A DNA stretch of 64,000 bases from Sphingomonas sp. ERG5 (GCF_000803065.1 NZ_JSXI01000069.1:57799-121798), one strand, 5' to 3'; positions 35,033 to 44,024 are shown, counted from the first letter of the stretch. Program-made: numbers and translations. Notes: a model not told the origin generated them from the sequence alone.

Positions 35033-36292
35033 ATGAAACGCGTTCTGCTCGGGCTTCTCCTCGCTGCTCAGATATTATGGCCTGCGAAATCGGAAGCTCG
35101 TGTGACGATCGGCCCGCACGCCGCTCAGGAACCGACCGGCTTTGTCACTGCCTGGGCGACGACCTTGGATGCGGCTGAACCGGAGAACCTGGCGACCGGA
35201 AAGAAGCCGCGGACTCAGTATGAAACAGTCGACCTGGCTCTTTCAGGCACCCAAGTCAGGTTGAGATTCTCCAACATCTTGAATGTGAAGCGTTTGGACA
35301 TTGTGGAAGCGTCCATCGCCTCCGTGTCGAATGGAAAGGCTGTCGGGAAAAGGCTGGCCCTCAGTTTTGGGAGAAGAAGGGGAACGATGATCTCCCCCGG
35401 GGAAGCGACTTTCAGCGACCCCATGAAATTGCTCGTGCGCGCAGGAGACAGACTCTCGATCAGTTTTACATTGAGGCAATCTCTCGAAGAGGCCCCGCTT
35501 CATGATATCACGCTCGACCCGCCGGCAACTTCCGATAGCGGCGAGAGTGCATCGGGCAGCGGGACGAGACCATCCGACCGAGCCCAACCCTGGAGACTTG
35601 TCGACCGCGTGCTGGTGAACCCAAGGCAAGCAGCAAACGTGGCGATCGCTATTGGCGACTCCCTTACCGACGGCGATGGGGATATCAGCACCAAGCGCGA
35701 GACATGGCCGTGGATCGTTTCCAAAACGCTGTCGGAGCGCCTGATTGTTCTTAACCTGGGTCGCGCCGGTTCGAGACTTGAGCGTGACGGGCTTGGCATA
35801 AGCGGCCTCAAGCGCTTGCGATCCGATGGGCTGACGATTCAGCATCTCAAATATGTGTTTCTCGAATTTGGCCTCAATGATCTCGGATTCCCGGGTGTGA
35901 CTTTGGGATCAAAACTGCTGGAGACTCCAGCGCGTGCGCCGAGCGGACAAGAGCTTGAGCGTGCATTTACAAAGGCAATCGCGATGACGCATCAACGCGC
36001 GATCTGCGTCGTCATCGCCACTCTTCCACCTTTTCATGACGCCGATTTTCCGGGCTATTTCTCGGAAGGCAAGGAAAGCGCGCGCCAGCAGCTAAACGCC
36101 TGGATTCGGCATGCAGCTCCAGCGGATGCGGTCATGGATATCGATGAGTCTCTTCGGGATCCAACCTCTCCGACTCGCCTCAGAGAGGCGTTCAAGTCGC
36201 GCGACGGCCTTCATCCCAATCGCCTGGGCCAGAAGGTGATGGCGCAGACGGCACTGGAGGCGTTCAATAAAGCCAAAGCCAAATGTGGGTGA
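35033..36292 (+). CDS. secreted SGNH/GDSL hydrolase
   Basis: A 419-residue exported esterase/lipase-type protein. A signal peptide (VLLGLLLAAQILWPAKSEA) is followed by a beta-rich N-terminal domain and the SGNH blocks: AIAIGDSLTDG (block I Ser), NLGRAGS, EFGLNDLG (block III Asn) and SRDGLHPNRLGQ (block V Asp-x-x-His). It hydrolyses ester bonds, perhaps of acylated polysaccharide; the substrate is unknown. Codon use is somewhat less GC-rich than its neighbours. ATG 35033 has GGAG eight bases upstream. A small frame follows with TGATG overlap. Confidence 0.88.
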   Translation: MKRVLLGLLLAAQILWPAKSEARVTIGPHAAQEPTGFVTAWATTLDAAEPENLATGKKPRTQYETVDLALSGTQVRLRFSNILNVKRLDIVEASIASVSNGKAVGKRLALSFGRRRGTMISPGEATFSDPMKLLVRAGDRLSISFTLRQSLEEAPLHDITLDPPATSDSGESASGSGTRPSDRAQPWRLVDRVLVNPRQAANVAIAIGDSLTDGDGDISTKRETWPWIVSKTLSERLIVLNLGRAGSRLERDGLGISGLKRLRSDGLTIQHLKYVFLEFGLNDLGFPGVTLGSKLLETPARAPSGQELERAFTKAIAMTHQRAICVVIATLPPFHDADFPGYFSEGKESARQQLNAWIRHAAPADAVMDIDESLRDPTSPTRLREAFKSRDGLHPNRLGQKVMAQTALEAFNKAKAKCG

Positions 36293-36591
36293 TGAGTTCC
36301 GCCGACGTAGCACCATGCGCCCGCACCATATCAAACGCCACCTATACCTGGCTCCACGACACCGGCGGGGCAGAGGGGGTGCCAGGGCAAGAGGTCTTCG
36401 ACAAAGCAGCGATGCCTCCCGAACTTCTCGGGAAGCGTAATGCGGCCGGGCAATTTCGCGAGGTGCCCGACGGCTTCCAAGGCGATCCGACTTTGGTCGC
36501 GTCGGACATATTCGACAACGATGGCACTCTTGGCGGCTTCATGGAAGAGATCGCGGTGAGTGTGTGGTCGCACTCAAGCTATCGCCGATAG
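36292..36591 (+). CDS. possible small hypothetical protein after the GDSL gene
   Basis: A 99-residue frame starting at the TGATG overlap with the GDSL stop. The stretch GVPGQEVFDKAAMPPELLGKRNAAGQ has protein-like composition and codon use, but I recognise no domain. It ends 31 bases before the strong terminator at 36622. It could be a real coupled gene or a gene fragment. Confidence 0.35.
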   Translation: MSSADVAPCARTISNATYTWLHDTGGAEGVPGQEVFDKAAMPPELLGKRNAAGQFREVPDGFQGDPTLVASDIFDNDGTLGGFMEEIAVSVWSHSSYRR

Positions 36592-36621
36592 AATCATGGC
36601 GGTCCGCAGCTTAGGAAGTTG

Positions 36622-36650
36622 AAAAAACGGCAGAAATCTGCCGTTTTTTT
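36622..36650. terminator. bidirectional intrinsic terminator
   Basis: AAAAAACGGCAGA and TCTGCCGTTTTTT are perfect complements around AA, ending in a seven-T run. It can stop transcripts from both directions and closes the run ending in the GDSL hydrolase. Confidence 0.92.
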
Positions 36651-37462
36651 GACGTCCTCGAATGTTCCCGAAAGAACAATGGTGCCCAGAAGAGGAAACC
36701 TGATGGACGCCCAAGCAACTGACTTCAAAGCGCGATTTCCATCGCCTTCTCGCCAAGAGACACATTATCACGCACACGTCGCGGCGCAACCCTTAGGCTT
36801 CCAAGCGAAACAGCGAAAAAACTTCGGATACTCTCGCGAGGACCGTATTTCGATCGATCAAGCTTGCTTATGGGCTCGATCGAGCACGCGGAAATTCGCG
36901 CCGTGATCGATAACGTTTTCCATTTATCGATCAAAATTTGGTTTATCCATGATCGATAAATCGCCGATATATCGATCATGATGTGAAACTGGCAGCAGCC
37001 GGAATGGCCGGACTTTTCCCGTGATGCGTCCCGGCTCCAGAAGGCAGACGCCCTGTTCCTCGAAGGCGCAGGCATTGCGCCGATTGCTGCTCGACGCGTG
37101 GAGCGTATTTGTCATGAGCGCCGCATCCTCCGCACAGGAGACAGAGACGGAAGGCGCCAATTAGAATTGAAGTATAACGAAAAAATCGCACAAAATGGTT
37201 CTGGCTATAATAACAGCCATAATCAAATAGCGACTTTTGGCGCACCATGGCGACCTTGGGTGGCGGAAAGTTCATCGAGGAATTGAACGGCGAGACGCAG
37301 TAAAATTCCTTGAAACTGTGAACAACCCAGACGAGATGCGCCTAATTGACCCGTAAAACCTGGCAATGCTGCCATTAAACGGCGCTCCCCACTTCAATGT
37401 GGAAAACCACAATAGGTGATGCCGCTTCACCGGTGCATTCCCCGATCATCGCAAAGCAGGTG
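36651..37462. other. 812-base gene-poor AT-rich stretch
   Basis: No convincing gene: short frames here have atypical composition. The base content is lower in GC than the surroundings. It contains the TGATCGATA array (36904-36980), the further palindromes CGATCGATCAAG (36851) and GCTCGATCGAGC (36874), and nothing else I can name. Its edges are a strong terminator and the FixL-like kinase region. Confidence 0.6.
36904..36980. promoter_or_regulatory. phased array of four TGATCGATA half-sites
   Basis: TGATCGATA occurs at 36904-36912 and 36949-36957, and its complement TATCGATCA at 36925-36933 and 36970-36978. The half-sites of each inverted pair start 21 bases apart and the two pairs repeat every 45 bases, so the sites lie on nearly the same DNA face. 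The second pair extends to 11-base arms (CATGATCGATA). It is probably a cooperative operator; an iteron-like origin element is the alternative. Confidence 0.75.
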
Positions 37463-37600
37463 ATGATGATGACGCAGATGCTCGGGAAATGTTTCAGGCC
37501 ACTCGCCACGATCAACACGCGAATTTTGATTGGCGGCGGCGTTCTCGGGTTGGTCCTCATCAGCGAGGCGGCGTTCGCGTTTGGGGCCAACCTGGTATAG
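37463..37600 (+). CDS. possible small membrane peptide
   Basis: A 45-residue frame starting MMMTQMLGKCFRPL with AGCAGGTG just upstream and ending in a hydrophobic stretch (ILIGGGVLGLVLISEAAFAF). It sits just upstream of the FixL-like kinase. Gene status is uncertain; the only support is the ribosome site and the membrane-like C-terminus. Confidence 0.3.
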   Translation: MMMTQMLGKCFRPLATINTRILIGGGVLGLVLISEAAFAFGANLV

Positions 37601-37798
37601 GATGATGCTTCGCCGGTCGTCAGTTTGTGCACCCCGGATCAGCGACTGGCCCCCGCAGCATCGGTCGGGTGGAAGGCGCACGCTTCAAATGATAGCTCGC
37701 AACCCGCTTCGGCTGACGACGCTTTTACCGCTGTGACCGGCACGGACGACAGCGACACCGCTTCGACAATCGACAATACGGCACGCCATCAGGCCGCA

Positions 37799-39286
37799 AT
37801 GGCCGAGGAATTGGGCCTGCTGATCGATGGTGCGACCAACTACGCGATCTACATGCTCGACCCCCAAGGGCGCGTGACAATCTGGAATCGGGGCGCGGAA
37901 CGAATCAAGGGTTGGACCGAGGCGGAGATCATCGGGCGAAATTTCGAATTATTTTACCCACCTGAGGATATTGCCGCGGGCAAGCCCTCGATCGATCTTG
38001 CCCGCGCCAGTCAAGAAGGCCGCTTTGAGGAGGATAGCTGGCGCATCCGCAAGGACGGATCCGAATTTCTCGCCAGCGTCACCGTCACCGCGCTGCGCGA
38101 CGAGGCTGGCGCGCTGCGTGGCTTTGGCAAGGTGATCCGCGACATCACGGACCATAAGGCGGCAGAAGCCGCGGTCGCGCGACGCGAACACCATCTGCGC
38201 TCGATCCTGGCGACAGTGCCCGATGCGATGATCATCATGGATGAGCGTGGCACCGTCGCCTCGTTCAGCGCGGCAGCCGAGCGCGTGTTCGGCTATGCCG
38301 AAGCGGATGTCGTGGGCCGCAATGTGAGCATGCTGATGCCCGATGCAGATCGAGGCGCGCATGACGACCATCTCAAAACCTATCTCGCGACCGGTGTTCG
38401 CCATGTCATCGGCAACGTGCGAAACGCGACGGCGCTCCGCCGCAATGGCGACAGCTTTCCGATCGAACTTGCGGTCGGCGAGGTGTCGATCGGCGGCGAA
38501 CGCATTTTCACCGGCTTCATTCGCGACATGACCCGGCGGCGCGACACCGAACGCCAGATGCGCGATCTCCAGTCGGAACTGCTGCACGTCTCGCGAGTCA
38601 GCGCCATGGGAACGATGGCGTCCACGCTGGCCCATGAGATCAATCAACCCCTGACCGCCATTGCGAACTATCTCGAAACCGCGCGAGATATGATCGGCGA
38701 GACTGACGACGTGCTGATGAAGGATATCGCCGAGGCGCTTGCGCTGGCTGCGGCTCAGTCCCTCAGGGCGGGCACCATCGTCCGCCGGCTGCGTGCATTC
38801 GTCGATGGCGGCGAAACCGGTTTCCGCATCGAGCGGCTCGACGAATTGGTGGACGAGGCGACAAGCCTTGGATTGCTCGGCGCACATGAGGCCGGGATCA
38901 CGGTCATGATGACGATCGCGGCCGGTCTCGACCGGGTGCTGGTCGATCGCGTGCAGATCCAGCAGGTGCTGGTGAATCTGATCCGCAATGCCATTCAATC
39001 GATGGGCGGGTCGGCGCGCAAGGAATTGACCATCGCCACCGCCCCTGATCGTGCTGGCTGGGTAAAAGTCACGGTCACCGATACCGGTGCCGGGATCGAC
39101 CCCGCTGTCCGCGAGCGGCTGTTCGAAGCATTCGCCACGACGAAGGAGGATGGCATGGGGCTTGGCCTGTCGATCTGCCGCACGATCGTCGAAGCCCATG
39201 GCGGCCGGATTTGGGCCGAAGCGTCCGAGGGCGGTGGCACCGCATTCCATTTCTGCGTTCCTCTCGCCGGAGACGAAGATGTCTGA
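37799..39286 (+). CDS. FixL-like PAS/heme oxygen-sensor histidine kinase
   Basis: About 495 residues. A first PAS (AIYMLDPQGRVTIWNRGAER) is followed by a FixL-type PAS (MIIMDERGTVASFSAAAERVFGY). In the latter, ADRGAHDDHL holds a His at the place of the proximal heme ligand, HVIGNVR keeps the distal Arg region, and GGERIFTGFIRDMT ends the domain. The kinase core follows: LAHEINQPLTAIANYLETAR (phospho-His), NLIRNAIQSM (N box), DTGAGID and GLGLSICRTIVEAHGG (G boxes). It is cytosolic, with no membrane helix. The frame opens at TTG 37625; ATG 37799 is taken as start because it leads directly into the first PAS, but GTG 37733 is possible. It overlaps its FixJ partner by 8 bases. Confidence 0.85.
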   Translation: MAEELGLLIDGATNYAIYMLDPQGRVTIWNRGAERIKGWTEAEIIGRNFELFYPPEDIAAGKPSIDLARASQEGRFEEDSWRIRKDGSEFLASVTVTALRDEAGALRGFGKVIRDITDHKAAEAAVARREHHLRSILATVPDAMIIMDERGTVASFSAAAERVFGYAEADVVGRNVSMLMPDADRGAHDDHLKTYLATGVRHVIGNVRNATALRRNGDSFPIELAVGEVSIGGERIFTGFIRDMTRRRDTERQMRDLQSELLHVSRVSAMGTMASTLAHEINQPLTAIANYLETARDMIGETDDVLMKDIAEALALAAAQSLRAGTIVRRLRAFVDGGETGFRIERLDELVDEATSLGLLGAHEAGITVMMTIAAGLDRVLVDRVQIQQVLVNLIRNAIQSMGGSARKELTIATAPDRAGWVKVTVTDTGAGIDPAVRERLFEAFATTKEDGMGLGLSICRTIVEAHGGRIWAEASEGGGTAFHFCVPLAGDEDV

Positions 39287-39902
39287 ACCCGAACGCATCG
39301 TTCATGTCGTCGACGATGACGAAGCCATCCGTCAATCGATCGGCTTCATGCTGCGCAAGGCCGGATTCACGGTGAAGAACTATCCGTCAGGCACCGACCT
39401 CCTGAAAGTCGCGAACCGACAGCTGCAAGGCTGCGTCCTGCTCGACGTCCGCATGCCCGGTATCGACGGGCTGGAGGTGCAGCAGCGTCTGGCGCAGCTC
39501 GGCATCGCGCTGCCGGTCATCATGCTGACAGGGCATGGCGACGTCTCGCTCGCGGTGCGCGCGATCAAGGCCGGCGCGATCGAATTCCTGGAAAAGCCTT
39601 TCGAGCGGACCGCGCTGCTGGCGGCGATCGAGGAAGCTTTTCGTCTCGCTGATCGGGGCGAACAGAAACAGCTCTCGTCCGCCGATGCGGTCGTGCGACT
39701 GGCCGGACTGACGGCGCGCGAGCGTGAAGTCCTCGACGGGATGGTGCTGGGGCGGCCGAACAAGCTGATCGCATATGATCTCGGGATCGCGACCCGCACA
39801 GTCGAGGTCCACCGCGCCAACCTGATGGCCAAGGTTCATGCAAACAGCCTTTCGGACGTCCTCAGGATCGCTTTCTCGGCGGGGTTGGACGAGCGCGCGT
39901 AA
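39279..39902 (+). CDS. FixJ-family response regulator
   Basis: A 207-residue regulator. The receiver has VDDDEAI, phosphoacceptor Asp in LLDVRMPG, MLTGHGD and the conserved Lys in FLEKPF. The C-terminal LuxR-type HTH reads LTAREREVLDGMVLGRPNKLIAYDLGIATRTVEVHRANLM. Overlapping the FixL-like kinase gene, it is that kinase's expected partner and should activate microaerobic genes, perhaps including the Crp/Fnr regulator at 62.5 kb (inference). Confidence 0.92.
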   Translation: MSEPERIVHVVDDDEAIRQSIGFMLRKAGFTVKNYPSGTDLLKVANRQLQGCVLLDVRMPGIDGLEVQQRLAQLGIALPVIMLTGHGDVSLAVRAIKAGAIEFLEKPFERTALLAAIEEAFRLADRGEQKQLSSADAVVRLAGLTAREREVLDGMVLGRPNKLIAYDLGIATRTVEVHRANLMAKVHANSLSDVLRIAFSAGLDERA

Positions 39903-39979
39903 GGCGCGTCACCCCTCGCCTTCTACGTACAGACAGCCGCCGGCTGGCATGCCAGATCTGCTCGTCACAAGGACAAGTG

Positions 39980-40399
39980 ATGACACAGCAGAGCCACTCC
40001 CCCTCCACCGAAAGCATCGGCGTCTCGCTGGTCGATGGCGATGCCGCCATTCGCCACGCGCGCCAGTTGATGCTGAGGTCGGAAAACTACGATGTGCGGT
40101 CCTATCCGACCTCCACCGCGCTCCTCGCCGATCCGCGATCGAGAGACTATCCGTGTATCGTCATCGATATCGAAATGCGCGAAAGCGATGGCCTTGACGT
40201 CCTGAGGCAGATGCGCGCGAGCGGCTGGCGCGGCAAGGCGATCCTGCTCGACGGCGAGGATCCGGCGGGTGACGTGGCCAAGGAGGCCAAGCTTCACGGC
40301 GACCGGGTATTCGAGCGCACGATTGGCGACCGGCCGTTAGTCGCCGCGATCGCCGCATCGATCGATCGCAGCTGGAGCGGGTGGAACACCCAAGGCTAA
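39980..40399 (+). CDS. stand-alone receiver protein with a lost conserved Lys
   Basis: A 139-residue receiver domain with no output domain. The acidic pair is in VSLVDGDAAI and the phosphoacceptor Asp in CIVIDIEMRESDGLDVL. The region that should read KP is ERTIGDRPL, so the conserved Lys is replaced. It may be a phosphate sink or a pseudo-receiver in the FixLJ pathway just upstream. AAGGACAAG precedes ATG 39980. Its stop overlaps the end of the decayed DUF6544-like gene on the other strand. Confidence 0.8.
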   Translation: MTQQSHSPSTESIGVSLVDGDAAIRHARQLMLRSENYDVRSYPTSTALLADPRSRDYPCIVIDIEMRESDGLDVLRQMRASGWRGKAILLDGEDPAGDVAKEAKLHGDRVFERTIGDRPLVAAIAASIDRSWSGWNTQG

Positions 40400-41105
40400 T
40401 CGATACGCCAATCGTCAATCCGTCCCTGCCAATAGACGCCTTCGCGACCGGCAATCTCCCAGCCGACTTCGCCGGCGAACGGCAGCCATCGGCCGAGATG
40501 AGAGCGATCGTCCGAAAAATGCCCCCGCGATCGGTTCGATGCGGAGCGCGGCCGATCGGTGCGAAGGCCTCGGCAATGCGCCCCTCCCCGCTTAGGGTGA
40601 GGACGACTTCGACAGCGCTTTCGCCAATCCCAGCACCGACCACCAGCTTGTCCGGGCCATCGACACGCCAGCGAAGCGATGGATTGGAGAGAATGGCGTC
40701 GGGGCCCATGTCAGTTCGGCGAGATACCGCCTCAGCTCACCATGTGCGAGCGCGGGCGTGGGCGGTGTACGCGCGATCGGGATGACGCGGAGCGCCATGA
40801 CATCGAGGCGTGCCACGCCGTCTTCCAGCGCGTCGCACACGAAGATCAAGCCGATCGGACCGAAACGCGCGCGCCACGCAAAATCGCATGTTCCAGATGC
40901 GATGGTCTGACGGGCGCTGAACAGCATCCAGGAGTCCGAACCCAGCGCACGTTTCATGCGCCCCGCCTGGGTCAGCGTGACGATTGACCCCCCTGCCCTG
41001 CGGACACGCGCCGAGGCGCTGAGCGAGGTTTCGCACGGCGACCGGCAGGCCTTCAGACGGGCGGGGACCGCAATCGACCATCAGGCGCGCCTCATCGCGC
41101 GGCAC
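40396..41105 (-). pseudogene. frameshifted DUF6544-like gene
   Basis: Pieces of one protein appear in order in different minus-strand frames. About 41105-40990 gives GLPVAVRNLAQRLG; 40990-40700 gives IVTLTQAGRMKRALGSDSWMLFSARQTI through LRRYLAELTWAP; 40709-40560 gives DAILSNPSLRWRVDGPDKLVV; and the end gives RPRS...GHFSDDRSHLGRWLPFAGEVGWEIAGREGVYWQG up to the TAG at 40396-40398. The order and motifs match the DUF6544 (DUF6920) family as I remember it, with at least three single-base shifts, one near a G6 run at about 40990. It is not expected to make protein. Sequencing errors at homopolymers are an alternative explanation. Confidence 0.65.
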
Positions 41106-41535
41106 TCAGCCAATGAACGATTGTGAACAGGATTGCCCCGCCACCCGACCGCATTCTTCGTTTGAAAACGCTTCTCGAAAGAACCAGCCTCAGCCGATCG
41201 ACGCTTGATCACAAAATCGACGCCGGCACATTCTCCCACATAAGTGCGCATCGCCAAGCGGTGCGTCGGATGGCGGGAAACAGCCATTGCCGCTAGGATG
41301 CGCAATCCGATGTTTTACGATGCGGCCGATTATCCGCCGAGGTGGCGCGCCAGGATCCCGCTCCCCTCCGTATAAGTACAGCACCGCGTCGTAACCCCCG
41401 AGTCATCGACGACTGCGACAAGCGGCGTTGGGCGCATTTTCCGCCTGCGGGCCGCCATGTCGAACGATTGCCTCGAAACGAAGCGATTTGACAGCATCAT
41501 CTTTCGGTGCCGCTCATCCGAACGAGAGAGGACGA
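41106..41535. other. 430-base intergenic stretch without a clear gene
   Basis: Between the decayed DUF6544-like gene and the hemerythrin gene. Frames on both strands have shadow-like, low-complexity translations. No strong promoter or terminator is seen; a ribosome site (AGAGAGGA) near 41525 belongs to the next gene. Confidence 0.5.
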
Positions 41536-42099
41536 ATGATGATGCTCACGAGATTACTCCGAGAGCACGACAAGCTTCGCACAATCGGCGCGGATTTGGC
41601 CGTGCTGGTTTCGTCCAGCGAGCCATGTGATCTTGATGAACTGGTACAGAAACGCTGCGAGATGACACGAATGGTGCATCAGCATCTTGCCTATGAGGAG
41701 CGGCAGTTGTTCCGGCGCCTCCGAAATGATCCGGACCCGGCGTCGCGCAGAGCCGTCGACGATTGCGCGACCGGCATCGAACAGCTCCATGTCGCCTACA
41801 AGGCGCATGTGGCAATGTGGACGGTCAAAGAGATAGCCGCCCGTTGGCCCGATTTTCAGAAGGCCGTGAAGATGCTGATCATCGGCATGCGGATGAAGCT
41901 GGATCGCGAGGAACGTGAGCTGTTCCCCCTCGTCGCCGAAACCACGGAAGTGGGGCCGCGCTGGCTCCCGGGTACCCGCAACTGGGCCGGCGACGGGATT
42001 GAGATCCAGTCGGCCATAAGGCGCTCAAGCGCGGTGCGCGACCCGGCGCCGTCCTTCATCCACACCACTTCCCTAAAGATATCGCGACAGACAACATGA
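41536..42099 (+). CDS. hemerythrin HHE-domain protein
   Basis: A 187-residue protein with the hemerythrin-type His/Glu pattern: LREHDKL, VHQHLAYEERQLF and, later, REERELFPLV. Such proteins hold a non-heme diiron site that binds O2 or senses NO or redox state. ATG 41536 follows AGAGAGGACGA. Its stop overlaps the next start as ATGA (42096-42099), pairing it with a CheY-like receiver, so it may feed an oxygen or redox signal to that protein (inference). Confidence 0.8.
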   Translation: MMMLTRLLREHDKLRTIGADLAVLVSSSEPCDLDELVQKRCEMTRMVHQHLAYEERQLFRRLRNDPDPASRRAVDDCATGIEQLHVAYKAHVAMWTVKEIAARWPDFQKAVKMLIIGMRMKLDREERELFPLVAETTEVGPRWLPGTRNWAGDGIEIQSAIRRSSAVRDPAPSFIHTTSLKISRQTT

Positions 42100-42584
42100 T
42101 CCCCATCCGGGTCCTGATCGTCGACGATTCCGTCACGATTCGCGCCATGCTCGAACATATCATCTCACGCGATCCGGCGTGCCAGGTGGTCGGCATTGCG
42201 GCAGATATCGACGACGCCCGCACCTTGATGCGCACCAGCCGACCCCATGTCATAACGCTGGATCTGGCCATGCCCGGCCTGGGCGGCCTGTCTTTCCTGG
42301 AGGAATTGAAGGGACATCCGCATCCCCCGATCATCGTCCTGTCCTCATCGGCCAAAGACGGCGCACCCGAAGTGGAGGAAGCGATGACGAGCGGTGCAGC
42401 AGCGTGCTTCGACAAAGGCAAATTGCTGAGCGCCTGTCCGTTGTTCGTGCGCACGCTGAAAAAAACGGCGCGGCTGACCAACGTAACCGCATCGGCCAAA
42501 TTCAAACACCAGCCGATGCCGGTCATCCCACAGGCGACTAGGCCGTCAAAGGCTCCGCACTCTCGGCCAGAAACTTCAGGGTGA
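42096..42584 (+). CDS. CheY/CheB-type response regulator receiver
   Basis: A 162-residue receiver followed by a short tail without a recognisable output domain. All key residues are present: VDDSVTIRAML, phosphoacceptor Asp in ITLDLAMPGLGG, VLSSSAKDG and the Lys in CFDKGKL. The sequence is closest to the receiver of CheB-like regulators. It is translated with the hemerythrin gene through an ATGA overlap. Its last 47 bases overlap the DUF6894 gene on the other strand. Confidence 0.88.
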   Translation: MIPIRVLIVDDSVTIRAMLEHIISRDPACQVVGIAADIDDARTLMRTSRPHVITLDLAMPGLGGLSFLEELKGHPHPPIIVLSSSAKDGAPEVEEAMTSGAAACFDKGKLLSACPLFVRTLKKTARLTNVTASAKFKHQPMPVIPQATRPSKAPHSRPETSG

Positions 42585-42780
42585 ACAACATGACCCGGTC
42601 AGCATCGGAGACAGTCATTTTCCAGGCTTCACAGTTCCAGAAGCGTTCTGGCATCTCCTTGAGGACCTCGGCCGAATACCGCACCGCCTCCATTCTCGCC
42701 GCGGCCAAATCGGGCCATTCAGATCCCTGCAAGTCGGGCAAATCCTCACCGTCCACGATATCGAAGAAATAGTGGGGCAT
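42538..42780 (-). CDS. DUF6894 family small protein
   Basis: An 80-residue protein starting MPHYFFDIVDGEDLPDLQGSEW and continuing PDLAAARMEAVRYSAEVL, the full pattern of the DUF6894 family common in sphingomonads and rhizobia. Function is unknown. It is convergent with, and slightly overlaps, the receiver gene. The 262 bases after it (42781-43042) hold no gene. Confidence 0.85.
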   Translation of the reverse strand: MPHYFFDIVDGEDLPDLQGSEWPDLAAARMEAVRYSAEVLKEMPERFWNCEAWKMTVSDADRVMLFTLKFLAESAEPLTA

Positions 42781-43042
42781 AACGTCTTCCAGCTCGGGGC
42801 GAGAGCGCCACGGCTCTCAGTCGCCTATGCCGCTTGGGTAAGAAGACGATGGCGAAATCTACAGTGGAACGCCGCCTGGTGCAATATAGTGGATACCCAT
42901 AGCGGTTCAGGATGCGGGACAATTTCATCGAGAACATTTGAGTGCCATTCCAGCATGGCGTCGTCACGGCCACCAATAGGTATTTTCCCGAGCGAGCCGC
43001 TCGTGATGGCGTCGCTAAAACGATGCGTCCGGGGGCCTTAAG

Positions 43043-43420
43043 ATGCGGGAGGTCGTCCAAGCGAAAGATGATCTGCTGGCACTGGTGGTTCGCGACCTCG
43101 GCCTGCGCAGCGCCCTGATCGGGCGTTTGTCGATGCTGGGGGAGAGCATTCTCTCTTTGGAAGGGTCATTTGAACAACCCGCGATCCGCCGGCACGCGCG
43201 TCCGCCGGTGATCCTGATCATCGACCTGGAAAGCCTTGATGGCCGGCTCGATGAGCTGCTTGCAACGCGACACTGGAAAGGGATCATCATCATTGCCGAG
43301 GCAGCGGCGCCATTGGACAATGACCAGGTCCGAATGGTCGGTTTAGGCGATGCACTTTCACGTGTCGTGGAAACGCTCGCGGACTGGCGCTGCGATTCGC
43401 GGCTTATCCCGGCGGAATGA
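43043..43420 (+). CDS. pseudo-receiver-like hypothetical protein
   Basis: A 125-residue protein. The centre VILIIDLESLDGRLDELLATRHWKGIIIIAEA has the strand-Asp-helix-strand rhythm of a receiver around the phosphoacceptor, but the N-terminal acidic pair and the conserved Lys are missing. I do not recognise a named family. It is convergent with the FixJ-like gene and overlaps its end by 17 bases. A degenerate receiver associated with the surrounding sensors is the likeliest reading. Confidence 0.55.
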   Translation: MREVVQAKDDLLALVVRDLGLRSALIGRLSMLGESILSLEGSFEQPAIRRHARPPVILIIDLESLDGRLDELLATRHWKGIIIIAEAAAPLDNDQVRMVGLGDALSRVVETLADWRCDSRLIPAE

Positions 43421-44024
43421 GCCCTGCTGCAAAAGCGATGCGCAATGCCTCGGGCAGATTACGCACGCCCAGTTTTGTCATCAGATTGGCGCGATAGATC
43501 TCGACCGTGCGCGGGCTGATTTCGAGTTCGTGAGCGATAACCTTGTTGGCCCGTCCCTCGATAAGTCCGGTCAGCACGTCGCGCTCACGTGGCGATAGTG
43601 CAGCGATCTTGGCCGCGGCCTGTTGCATATGTGCAGCAGCAGCACTGTCCTCCGTCAGCCTGGCAAACGCGCCCTCGATCGCGGTGAGCAATAATTCGGC
43701 CTGATAGGGCTTTTCAATGAAGTCGATCGCGCCCGCCTTCATCGCCTGCACCGCAAGCCCTACATTGCCCTCGCCAGTAACGATGATCGTCGCGAACGCT
43801 TTGGCATCCTGATCGCGGATTGCCTGCAGCACATCGAGTCCACTGGCCCCCGGCATATGAAAATCGAGTAGCAAGACGCCGGGATCGAGATCGGGCACCT
43901 CCGCCACAAACTGGTCGCCGCTGCGGAAACTGCGCACCACCAGATTAGTTTGCAGGGACAACAAGGTATGAAGCGACGCGCGCACCGCGTCGTCATCGTC
44001 GACGAGATAGATTGTGCGTGTCAT
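43404..44024 (-). CDS. FixJ-family response regulator (second pair)
   Basis: A 206-residue regulator with receiver motifs VDDDDAV, LLLDFHMPG, IIVTGEGN and FIEKPY, then a LuxR/FixJ HTH: LSPRERDVLTGLIEGRANKVIAHELEISPRTVEIYRANLM. The start overlaps the kinase stop as ATGA (44021-44024), so it is the cognate regulator of the large PAS kinase upstream of it. It is a paralogue of the regulator at 39279, and the two may cross-talk. Confidence 0.92.
   Translation of the reverse strand: MTRTIYLVDDDDAVRASLHTLLSLQTNLVVRSFRSGDQFVAEVPDLDPGVLLLDFHMPGASGLDVLQAIRDQDAKAFATIIVTGEGNVGLAVQAMKAGAIDFIEKPYQAELLLTAIEGAFARLTEDSAAAAHMQQAAAKIAALSPRERDVLTGLIEGRANKVIAHELEISPRTVEIYRANLMTKLGVRNLPEALRIAFAAGLIPPG

Noticed and set aside
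41205..41220. TTGATCACAAAATCGA as an Fnr/FixK box
   Set aside because: The right half does not match ATCAA, and the position is unconvincing relative to the hemerythrin start.
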